Source of the DNA: Blattamonas nauphoetae
Taxonomy: Eukaryota > Preaxostyla > Oxymonadida
Assembly: GCA_033064195.1 (NCBI GenBank)
Contig: JARBJD010000109.1
Coordinates: 1-64,000, forward strand
Direction: 5' to 3'
Length of the DNA: 64,000 nt
The notes beneath the pieces are model-generated. The model saw only the letters and a program-made list of their open reading frames with translations. It made no database searches and had not been told where the DNA came from. Position numbers and translations under genes: made by a program. Shown piece after piece: positions 45,056 to 55,949 of the stretch. The stretch's first letter is position 1, and every line of letters starts with the position of its first letter.

Positions 45056-47240
45056 CATAACCCGTTCCCAGTCTTTGTGAGACACACGTCTCTATTTGTC
45101 GTTTACTTCCATTTTTCTCTTATAATAACAGTTCAGGATGATCAACGATAACATTGTGTGGGTTTATTCCTGCCTGAGACTGATTCTTACAACGTGGGGA
45201 CCAATTTTGACCGTTTTGCCCTGAGTCTCACGGACCATCTCAGATTTTCATGAACGGCTTCTTGGATCTTTCTTGACATCCACAGGCTGGTATAATTCTG
45301 AACTTTCTGATGGAATCATTTTCCTCAAGAGAACTGAAAAACATGATGTTAAGAAGGCTAGCTTCAATTCTGCCCCAATCTCCACTTTTTGGATGTTCCC
45401 GATCAACACAGTCAGAACACGAGCGGTTTTCGAATTTAATGATGATTCTGTTGCGTCTCGAGAGAAATGGAGGAAAAGTTGACGATGGAGAAAGATCCAC
45501 TTCCAACTGCTGCATTCGCGAGGTTTGTGAATGATTTGAGAGGTAAAAGGGCTGTTCCAGTGTGAGAGGAGGATTCGAAGAGATCAGAGAGGTAATCGGT
45601 CCAGATATGGGTGACTTTCCACCACACCTTGAGACGAGTGGGTTTGAGGGTATCAGTACTCCTCCAACTTCGAAGAGGATGAAAGTGATTATCTTCTTGT
45701 CGATATTCACGGAGTAGTCTTTGCCCCAGAGTGCCTGATTGGCCGAACTTAGAGATTTGGGGGAGAGGTGACATGGCCTAATGGAAGGCATACTTTTGGT
45801 CAGGCATTGAAAAGTGGGGTGCGGATGGAGTGAAGAAGGATGCGGGTTGCGGAGGAAGATCGGTCAGTGAAACTGACAACAAAGTTTTGGATGAAAGTCT
45901 TGAAGGGTCCAGGAGGACTGAGAGAGAAGAGATGAGAGAGAGTTTTCCTCACTGTTCAAGGTCATTCCATCTGGCACGATTCATCATTGCTCTACGGCTA
46001 TCTGAAATGCTGAACATCGTCAGGAACCTTCGAAGGTCCGAAGAAGTCGCCGATCTGCGAGCGTGAAGGTTCAGTCGTTTTCTGGGCTCACTTGAGTTTT
46101 GAGATCAATATGACCGATAATTAGAGGTTGATGCCGTCTAAAATTGCAGCCGATGAGCCAAACTGCATGCACGCATTGAGAACTCGACAATCGAAATGTT
46201 GATCGTAGATATTGTCTGTATGATTTGGTGAGTTTGCTGAAGTGCAACTATTGGTCTGAAGAAAACAACAAGATCTCCATTTCAGTTGGGAAGACGGCCT
46301 TGGTCTTGCCAAAACTGAATGTGGCTGACGTGAACGTTGCACTGCATCCATTAAATTCAATTTCTTCCCTTGATTTGAGAAGATGTCTTTCGACGTTCTC
46401 GTTGTTGGGATTTGTGTCGGAATCTCTTTTGCGCTATTCACGGCCCCTTTCTGAACGACTTGTCGAACAGCTCAGTTCCACAGTCCATTTTATCATTCCT
46501 GCCGCGTCTTGACGAAGACGTTGGCTGTCCCGGATGAGGGCTCGCCGGATGGCTTCTTTTTATGTTTGGCTGTCTTTCCTGCCTGGGACATGTTTGGGGA
46601 GAGTACCATGGATCTCACCAACTCCATCTTTTGGGTGGCGTGCTTGCCTTTGCCTGCCGAGATCCGTTCGCCGACCTTTCAATTGCAAAACTCAGCGGGA
46701 TCCCAGATCACTGCAACAAACCCTTCAAAACTACAGCCCTGCACAAGGTCACTGTCAAAAGAAAAGAGAGATTCTTGATACTGACTTTTTCCGGAATCTG
46801 CCAGATGCTTGTTGTCTGTACTCACCCTCTCGTTCGTCGACCCCCAAGTCAGGAATGATGAAGAACCTGCACAATTTGGATGATTTCATCTTGAACTCAG
46901 TTCGTACAGAAGAAGAACCTGCTTGTAACGGCCACGAAAAACGAAGACGTGAAGGTCAAAAATACTCAAATTGTGAAGAAACAACACAGCAACTGCTCTC
47001 TTGACAGTTGTCATCATTCTCTGTGTGTTTAAGACATCAGAAAGAGGAAAGAATTGCATGTATGCACGGCTAGCCCGAAGCGGAATCCTCTCGCATGCAG
47101 CTGAGAGCCAGAGACAGTCTTTGAAGTGTTGACAGAAATAACTTTGTGGTGCTTGCTTCCTGAACCCCAACACGGAAGAATATGAAATGACGCATGACCG
47201 ATCGTCGAGTTTTAGATTTAGAGTGTGGGGATGGACAACT
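45056..47240. other. About 2-kb segment between genes A and BC, absent from the other arm
   Basis: In the right arm A and BC are only 286 bp apart; here they are 2.3 kb apart, while the last 120 bp before BC are conserved. The extra part therefore is an insertion here or a deletion there. It holds a 183-codon minus-strand open frame (45240-45791) with a CSDC..C cysteine cluster and, on the plus strand at 46380-47000, short frames including a hydrophobic MSFDVLVVGICVGISFALF start. I recognise none of these, and no terminal repeats stand out. Confidence 0.5.
45240..45791 (-). CDS. Uncharacterised open frame, 183 codons
   Basis: Open from an ATG, opposite to the flanking genes A and BC and lying wholly in the extra segment. 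It has no recognised domain; a CSDC pair and a later CGC may bind metal. A second frame of 112 codons overlaps it, so coding status is doubtful; it could also be a relic of the inserted segment. Confidence 0.2.
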   Translation of the reverse strand: MPSIRPCHLSPKSLSSANQALWGKDYSVNIDKKIITFILFEVGGVLIPSNPLVSRCGGKSPISGPITSLISSNPPLTLEQPFYLSNHSQTSRMQQLEVDLSPSSTFPPFLSRRNRIIIKFENRSCSDCVDREHPKSGDWGRIEASLLNIMFFSSLEENDSIRKFRIIPACGCQERSKKPFMKI

Positions 47241-47244
47241 TTGG

Positions 47245-47362
47245 AATGATCGGCCCTTCGTTTGCAATATTGGATCCGAGATAAATACCCTTTTGCCTCT
47301 TCACCGGATTTCTTTCTTCATTATCGGTCACTGTGCCCTTGCGTTGGACTTAACTCTTGCGC
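47245..47362 (+). promoter_or_regulatory. Conserved upstream region of gene BC
   Basis: The 118 bp before the ATG match the 119 bp before the right-arm relic (60863-60981). Two blocks are nearly unchanged: AATGATCGGCCCTTCGTTTG at 47245 and ATCGGTCACTGTGCCCTT at about 47324. Conservation of these blocks next to diverged sequence suggests promoter or 5'-UTR elements. No TATA box is evident. Confidence 0.5.
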
Positions 47363-50300
47363 ATGGGACACGCAGTCAGCCGACGCCTTGGGCAGACGCA
47401 GTACACTCCCAAAGTGCTCAACGTTGAAGCTCTCATTGAATTGTTTCGAAAGCTTCAAATCGTTGTAGATTCTTGTGTTGGAGTCCTTCATCGAAACGAT
47501 TTTCTGAATTTCGATCATGACATTGATGATACCACACTTTGTGACCTTTCACGTTTCGTATATCTGTCCTTCGCCACCATTCGTGAACAACCAAATGAAC
47601 TCGGCCCATTGGAACATTTCTTCTTCCGTTCTGCCATTCTTTCTGTATTTGGTCACATCATTGTGAATGCAATCACGTACATTAATCGCAAAGATTTGAA
47701 ATACCCGTTTCTTCATGTTGTCACTGGCACGCCTGGAATAGGAAAATCGGCAAGTCGATATCCATTCATCACACTGTTGATGAGTTACGGAGTCAGGGTG
47801 TGGTTTTCTTCCGAAATTCAATTCCATTTAGGATATTACAACAAAAAGAAATTGTGAATGCGCATTTGTGTTCCGCCGAGTAAACAAGGCGATAGCTGGT
47901 TCTGCGAGAATAACCACCAAGAATTCAGATGGGAAGAGTGTTACTCTTAAAGTCCCAACGTATTTTTATCATTACGATGTTTATGCTTTCTACTTCAACG
48001 GAGGAGCAACTAAACGAGACGACTCAGAAGATGAAAATAAACCCGAATCGACGACTGAAGCTACTTACGACCCAGCAGAATTTCACAATATTCTAAACGA
48101 TCCTGACAAGCCATGTCCAGTCCTGGGACAACTCATTGTCCCGAGTGTGGAACACTTCCCTCGTTTCCTCCGTCTCATGACCGGAAACAACACTCACGAC
48201 TTCGACAAAGCCACCAAAACAGACTATGACATCACTATTACAGCACGATCGTTTCTCAAGAAGGGGTCAGTGTTTGCTACCGATTCATCGCTAATCATTC
48301 GTGGACCGCACCAGAACAGCGTTGTTTTTCCGGGTACTGCACCTCTTGAAGCTGACCTCAGAATCGAAGCAGGTTCGACAATCAAAGCTGGATCGACAAT
48401 AGGTCGTGAATCGTCCCTCATTTATTTCTCGGTTCAGAACAAACTCGAAAACACTGGATGGCATGTCATCGATGAGTTTGTATTTTTTTTCGTCATCGTT
48501 CTCAGTCTCAAAGTCTCAGAGAAAACATTCATCTCGCAAAACGACCATTGTGTCCTCTTCACTTCACCACAGGGATCAAGATGGAACGAAACGAACACCT
48601 CAGGGAAAGGCAGACAGTGTTTCATTGCTGAATATGTTGTTCCGAAATTTTCGCTGCAAGAAGAAGCAGCGCTCCTCAACACGATGGGTCAAGCTAGAGA
48701 GCTTCGTAGCGACGAACTGGCCACTCTTAAAGTGGGACTTCAAATGTTTTCATTCGTTCCACGCCTCATCTTGGAACCGGGCCGAACTCGAGGTACACTG
48801 GATTCTATAGCACAAGCGGAATTGAAGACTGATGTTAGTCGAAGTGATCTCTTTGGGCCGAAAGTCTCGCACAAACTCCTTCACTTCTCATGTCCGCAGT
48901 TTGACTGCCACAATTGGTTCGTCCAATTTGCGACCAACAAAGCTCGGCTATTTGTCTTGGATATGTTCAATCTGGAAAGTACAAAGCATTACATTCACTT
49001 CCTCAAAACAATGACCAAAAATGTTGAATTCAACCAAAAAAAAGCAGCCATCTTCCACAACTTTGTGTTGGATGCCATCGCTTGCGGGTTCTCCATCTCC
49101 TTCCCAACTCGATTCTTATCCAATGAACCTCTCAATTGTGAGAAGCTCGATCTCCCGATAATCATGGGAGAATCAAACATCTATCTCCGAAGCTCGTCGA
49201 ACATCCGTCGTGCATTTCTGCCAGACATCTCTGGCATCGACAAAAAAAAGCTCTTTCCGTTTGAACAAAAGTACGACATCCTCTTCAAAAATCCGATGCT
49301 CCCACGCTTGATGCAGTCCAGCCAAATGGACGACCGGGATGGTACCAAGGAGCCAATTTTGGCGACGTTGGTAGACCACAAGTGCAATGCAAGTGAACCA
49401 CCGGCAATTCCCACGGTCATTCCAGCTTCTGAATCCTTCCCGTCCACATCAGGAATGGCCACGCGTCACAGAAAAAAGATGAACACCCTAACTCCCCCGA
49501 TCGTTCCAACTCCTGGATCCGTACAGTCCACATCGGAGTCATTCATGCCTTCCAAAAAAAAGGCCAAACCAACTCCCAAATTATCTCACGATTCCCCAAA
49601 TTCCCCTTCGACGACAGACGATCCTAACATCAAATGCTTCACCTATTCGTTGAACCCACTTGGAGGAAATACCGCTGGCTTCGATTCCATTCTTCTGTTC
49701 TTCAAAGTGCATGAAGAGCAAGCTGAGTTGAAGATCGACGCACTTTCAGTCATGTTCATCCAGTCAACACTTGCATCACACCATTCCATCAGCTCAGCTG
49801 GCTCGAATTTGATGTTTCTGTGTCTCGCGCTGTTCGCCAACATCTACAATCTCAAGCAAGAAGTCATTTTTCCATTCCTCTTCTTTGTGAAGAGCCCATT
49901 TGTTGACGAGTTCACATTGGATGGTGATAACAATTCGAAGTTCTTCATGGATCCAAAGAACATATGGGTGATTAATGGATACGCAGCCCAGAGGAGCCCG
50001 GTGGATGGCTCAATACATGTCGAATACAATGGAAGCGTTGTCGAATACAAAGGACGCTTGATTCTGGATTCTGTTGTGTCGCTGTTACCGAACACAAATC
50101 CGAATTACTTCAGGTGTTGCTTTTGTCATCTCGTCTTGAAAGCAGATTTCTCGAATCATCGCTGCAAAAAGCTTCAATCAAAAGAACCTATTCAATCGTC
50201 AGAACAACTCATCAGTTCGCCATGGGTGGCATATGCTTCTGGAATGGGGAAAATCGGGGTGTATGACCGTGAGAATCCACAAGTTAATTTTGAACGGAAG

Positions 50301-52976
50301 GAAGGTTCACGGCTACTGACGAAGGTTCTCTTTACTCTGGTGGTAGAAGACGAGCCGAACAGCACATCTGGCCACAGCTCGACCATAGACTGTGGTGGGT
50401 ATGGGATCAACTTGAATTATAACCAAAAGGGACTATCTCCAAACTCTCGTGACAATCACAACAGAATTGACATGATCGACATTGTGCTCATCAAACCAAA
50501 AAAAGACAAAGACAATGAATTCCCTATGATAGATGTCTCACCAGAACCCGAGCCACCCGATGACTCATTTGAAGTGACATATGATGGGCCGATTCTCGAC
50601 CTTTTCTCTTACTCCGTGCGACGACCTGTCAATGCAATATTTATGGATAGTGTAGTAGAGGATATGTCAGTCAAAGCTGACGTTCTCCAAAAGCTCAAAG
50701 ACAACAAAGATACTATTGCTGAAGTTGATCATCCAAACTCTCATCTGCATGAGTCATTGGAGTTGCTCAGAATTTGGGGAGCGAAGAAAGCGATTGGGTT
50801 CACAAAGGCAGGAACATCGCTGCATGCATATGCAGGAGATACGTCACAAACGCCATTCGACGACGTGGACAGACTGTGTAAGAACCAGTCCATTCCTCTC
50901 TCTCAAATGTTTGTTCCGATGGAATATCTGAATAGGTTGCCTGTCAATTTGTATAACACACGTGAACTCATTCCTTTTGAGATCAAATGCATCCTCACTG
51001 GAGCAAGCTCAACGAAAAGACTCCGTTTGGAACACTTATTCACGAACGAGCATATCAGATATGGAATACCAATGGCACAGAAAGATCTGGAGAAAGTTGT
51101 TGGTGATACAGTCGTCGGCACTCACCTCCTCACGAAATGGCTGATTCCTTTGCGCTCTCATCGCCCAAGCATGATGAATATGAGCCTGAACGATTTATCT
51201 CAGTTAGTTTCGTATGTGAACGGATCATATCTCATCGTTGCAGACATTCTCCAATTATGCATGAAATATCTCAATCGTGAAGATCAGCTCACACTCTCTG
51301 ACCTAACTTCCTTGACGAATTATCTCGATAACGCTGGTTTACCCAATCCTGAAAATCAAGTACCACCAAGTGAAGAGGCGATATTACGCCAACAGACTTT
51401 CTGGAAAGGCATAGACTTTCGGGTTTCACAATCTCTTCAATATTTATCCGCGAATAGCTCTTCCTTCATTGGGAGTCTGGATGGGAAACCGACATTCGTC
51501 CAACCGACTTTGTCTGCACTTAACAATGTTACAAAGGAGATCACTTTAAATAAATCTTCCACATATAATGCGGTCGACCTTCTCACGAAACTGACAGAAA
51601 TGAAAAAGCTAATTGAGATCAGACTCGATTTCATGAAAACTTGTCTCGGGCATGGCCTGAACATTGTTAACAAACAGCTTCAGCTTCTTGTTGCCCAAGT
51701 GATTGGAAAGCAGCCATTACCTGAATTTACCAACGACGACCGTGCTCATCTGATCGATCAGTATGGAACAAACCCATTGTTGTCTCCATGGCATCGCCTG
51801 ATGTTGATTCCTTTCTTCTTGGATGTTTCGCAGAATCAGGAAAGGAACAATCTGATTGTCAAACTCAAAGAATCCAGCGATTCCTCACTCGAACAGCATG
51901 AAATCGATTTTCTGTATGCATTTCTTACAATCCAAGCTCCTCTGGATGACCAAGAAACTACAAACCTGAGATCTGTCGTGGAAAACAATTTCAAGGACCC
52001 ATCCAAAACGGAGCTAATCAATCTTATTAAGGGGAGCTGCCATCAGGAGGGAACGTTCCATCGCTTGCCAAACACTTCCGAGTACAAAACCAAATGGTGT
52101 GACACAATGAACCGGCTAGAAAATAACCAACACTACAATTTGGACAGGGCCTTTCTGGGTTACTGTTTGGAGACACAGCATCCACTGAAAGATTCCAAAA
52201 AAGATAGGCTGATATCACTTATCGACAACTCCACTCTCCCAGCCAAGGAGAAGAACACACTGCACGTTTTGATCACTGGGAAGCCGATCTACTCGCAATT
52301 CCGTCGAGAAACGATCGTCAGCTACTATCTCTATCTTCCGTTCAACCACAACAGCAGTCTTCTCGATCAAATCAAGAATTCACCGAGTCTGAGTGAGCAG
52401 AAAAAAGCCGAGAAAATCGAGCTTGCGACGACAGAACTTGCACGGTCTGATCTAGAAATTGCCACCGAATTTGTGCGTCATCCTCTCAAGTCTGCAGAAC
52501 GAGACCTGAATTTGTTGTTCAAGATTCTCAAAGGAGAGGAGCATGTGAGTCAAAGACGACGACAGCAACTCATCACAAAGATTCGCCACATCCAACAAAG
52601 TATCATTCAAACAAAGAAAGATATGTGTGTTCGTCTTGGAAAAGATGGTCGGCTTTCGTGGATGGATCTCGCTTCTCTTCTTTGTTCTCCGAATGGCGAT
52701 CAATCGCAATATTTGGTTGCCATTCGATCATTTGATGAGAACAATCCATTGGACACAAAAGGTCTCGATGATGTGGCGATCGATGGTATCTATGACAATG
52801 ATTTGGGCATCGAACGCACTGGAACACCACCAAATCGTCCAACCAATCAACTCGGCGATTCACCTTATCACGAAGAACCGTCAACACCTTTACCTTTTCC
52901 GCATCGATCAATTGTTATCACACCAAAGAACACCATCGACAAACGCTCGGGAAGCGACGACCCTGAAAATCAGTAG
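47363..52976 (+). CDS. Crinkler/RHS-type P-loop NTPase with REase-like domain and long C-terminal extension (gene BC)
   Basis: Exon 1 47363-47797, intron 47798-47831 (34 nt), exon 2 47832-52976; 1859 residues. The intron is supported by the right-arm copy, where a 30-nt GT..AG intron sits at the same codon and 39 bases follow before the shared GTGTTC. Walker A is GTPGIGKS (122-129), then a VFRR strand, a Walker-B-like VIDE (about 357-360), a TSPQGSRW sensor loop (about 389), YVVPKFSLQEE (about 413) and VSHKLLHF (about 490), the order seen in Crinkler and Trypanosoma RHS NTPases. A REase-like part follows with FDSILLFF (about 762) and FIQST (about 788). A CxxC...HxxxxC zinc finger is at about 907-924. 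Residues 960-1800 are helical and unassigned; the tail is disordered. In known relatives such proteins act in the nucleus or as effectors; here the role is unknown. Confidence 0.75.
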
Positions 52977-53322
52977 ACACGCAAACGAATAATTTCTTTT
53001 TCATCCATTCACTTCACAGAAAGGTCATCATTATCAGAATGGTAACTTGCAATTGAATGAACAGAATAGAAAGAACAGAATGTGTAGAGGTGACCAGGGC
53101 TCGAGGGATTCCCACGTTGAAAATAGGAAACCCCGAAGTTTGGGGGGATCTCAGCAGCCCTTAATTTTGTCTTGTCTGATTCTCCGTTTTTCCGAAAAGA
53201 ATGCGTAATGTGTTCATATGACTAAAATTGAATGATTCTAAAAAATGCACAAAAAATCATGTCGATTTGACTGATTCAGAAAAGAAAAAAGAACAGAACA
53301 CAACACAGACAAACTCAGAAAA
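52977..53322. other. Intergenic region between convergent genes
   Basis: 346 bp between the stop of BC and the stop of the coiled-coil gene, which converge. AT-rich with several A/T runs that could act as 3'-end signals for both genes. No gene or repeat seen. Confidence 0.5.
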
Positions 53323-55899
53323 TTATGATTCATCCACAGCTCTCTCAGAAATAAAGTTCACCTGCCTGACAAATGGCTCAACCTTTTCTCCTTTGGGTGA
53401 TCGGTGATCATCAGACCTCGTCGGCCGCTGAGCAGATGAAGTGGAGGATGGTTGAGGATTTGGGATGGTTGGGCTGGCGATGAAATCACTGAAATGGGAT
53501 GATGTGGATGTGAGAGGAGTGGTGCCAAATGAAGATGATCCAAATGAAGAGAAAGTGAGAGGGGTGGATACCCTTCCATCGCGAAGTGGGCCGTTCATTC
53601 GACCCCTAAGAGAAACCCGCTTGACTTCTGATTTCGTTCCCAGAATCTGTTCAAGCTCAACAACGCGTTTAATGCGGTCAATGAGCTCTTCTTCTAACTT
53701 TGCTGATCGTTGGATTTCCTTGTTTTTTCAATTCTTCCGTGTTTTGGAGAGATTTCAACAAATCAGCCGCTTTCTTTTCCTGTGTCTCGAGAGACTGTTG
53801 TGATGTGAGCTGAGAGACGTGTAAGGAATGTTGGAGCTCAGATTGTTTTCGTGATTGGAGAGTGATTTCTCGGGACAACCGTTCAATGACCTGCTGTTTT
53901 TCGAGAAGGTCTTTCTTCTGCTGATTTAGTTCTTGGTCAAATGCTTCTTTTTCCCTTTTAATTTGAGCTGCCATTGTGGTCTGTTTTGCCAGGAGCTCCT
54001 CTTCTTTGAGCTTGTGTTGATCGACAAGACGCTTCATTTCGTTCTGTTGGTTTGTTGTTAATTCGTTGAGTTGCAGGATGGTTGATTGGAGTTTGTTTCT
54101 TTCTCGTTCTCCATCTTCGTTCGACCGATCAAAGTTTTCTGCCAATCCATTCATCTGTTGTTTCATTTCATCTCTTCGAGATTCTTCAGTTTGAATTCGT
54201 TCTCGAAGCAAACTGAGTTCGTTCTCTGTTTGTTGAAGCTGTTCTGAAAGTGTGTGGTTTGACGAAACAAGCCGTGAGAGAGATTCTGACTTCTCTTTCC
54301 CATCTTCGACTAAACGCTTGAGCTCCGATTCTGTTTGAATCTTTTCATTAGACAGTCGCTCAATTTCTGCTTTGAGGTTGGTATTTTGGGTCATCTCCTC
54401 CTCCACCCGATTTTCCACCAACCTCAGAGACACGATTTGTTCTTTTAATTCCTCATTCCGATTGTTGGCTTCGAGTAGGTTGGCTTCTCCTCGTGCTAAT
54501 CTCTCCAACATTTCGATGTTCTTCTGATCGAGTGCGTTTTGCAACGCTCTTGATGTTCGATGGAGAGTGAAGATCTCAGCGTGGAGGGTGGTGAGAGTCT
54601 GAGCCTGCTCCAGGTTCTCCTTTGCGAGGTTGTGAAGGATTTCTTTGAAAGTGGTCTGTTGATTCTGGATTGTTGAGAGGTGTGTCTCGTTGAGAGATTG
54701 AATGTATTCGTTGTTGCTGTTTCGAAGTCGTGCTATCTCAGCCATGTGGTCAGATTTGAGGGCGGCTTGGATCTGTTCGTTGTCTTGTCGGAGATCAGAA
54801 TATCGTGTGTTGAAGTCTTCCAAGAGCTTGGCTTTCTCAGCCTCCAATTGCTGTTTGGTCTGGTGTAGGTCGTTTTCATACTCTCTTTTCGTCTTTCTCG
54901 TTTCTTGTTCGTAGGCTTCCCTGTCAGAGTTGATTCTCTTCCCAAGTCGGAGGCAGACACGTTGGAGTCCCATTTGTCGTTTGTGCGCTTGTTTGGACTC
55001 GAGCTGAAGCTTCACTTTCTCCTTCTCGAACTGAACTTTCTGATGCTTGAGGGTTCGTTTGGTTTCTGTTTGCAATTCTTCCATTTCTTGTTTGACAAAT
55101 TGAACTTTGGCTTCAGACTCCTGTTGAACTTCAGACATCACGCGATCGTTTTCTTTCTTCATTTTCGAAACATGCTCTTCATTCTCTTGTCGAGACTTGT
55201 CCATCTCCTCGCGCATCGTTAGGATCTTCTCATTGTTTTCTTGACGAGCTTCTTCGAGCTCTCTCTTCATCTCCATAATTCGTGTGTCAGTCTCTTGCTT
55301 CATCTTCTCAACTTGCTTCTCATTCTCGTTTCGGGATTCTTCCATTTGTCTTCGCATTTCATTCAGTCGTTCTTCATTGTCGGCCTTCAAACGAAGTTGG
55401 CGTTCTTCAGCTTCTTTCTTCGTTTCGGAAAGTTGTCTCTCGTTTTCGTTTCGTCGTTCTTCCATTTCTTCTCGAATCAAAGATAATCTGGTGTCGTTCT
55501 CTTCTCTCATCTCAATCAGCTTCTTCTCGTTCTCGTCTCGCTGTGATTGAAGTATCTCATGATGTTGTTTCTTCATTTCCTCTTTTTCAGATTTCAATTG
55601 ATCAATTCGATGCTCATTCTCCTTTCGAATCTCTTCGGCTTCTTTCTTCAAATCAGCGATCTTCTCTGCGTGTTCTGATTTCAACTTGAGGATTCTGTCT
55701 TCGTTTTCTTTCCTTGTTTCTTCCATCTCTCTTCGCATCTCCGGAAGCTTTTCCTCAGATTCAATCTTTTTCCTTTCGAGCAAGTCTTCAGTTTCTTTTT
55801 CTTTCATTTCCATCTTCATTGATTCAATCTTCTCTTCTGATTCTTTCTGAATTTGTGTTCAGTGTTGGCTGCCGAAATGACTTCCTGAACGGTTGTCAT
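53323..55899 (-). CDS. Long coiled-coil protein, one apparent frameshift
   Basis: On the minus strand a 713-codon frame (55819 down to 53678) is almost wholly coiled coil, with repeats of about 28 residues of the type EExRKENExRI in its first third. Its start is best explained by a short exon beginning MTTVQE at 55899 and a 35-nt GT..AG intron (55881-55847). At the other end a run of six T (53723-53728 on the plus strand) marks a one-base shift, after which the heptads go on (EIQRSAKLEEELIDRIKRVV) and lead into a Ser/Pro-rich tail ending at 53323. The shift in a homopolymer may be an assembly error. The product is likely a cytoskeletal or tethering protein; nothing more specific can be said. 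It lies between the two arms of the inverted duplication. Confidence 0.65.
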
Positions 55900-55949
55900 T
55901 AACCTTCTTTGAGACTTGCAAGTGTCGATTCCCAGCAGGTGAAGATGTT

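Noticed and set aside
54905-55689. Phe/Leu-rich plus-strand frames opposite the coiled-coil gene that look like membrane proteins
   Set aside because: They are shadows of the Glu/Lys-rich heptads on the other strand.
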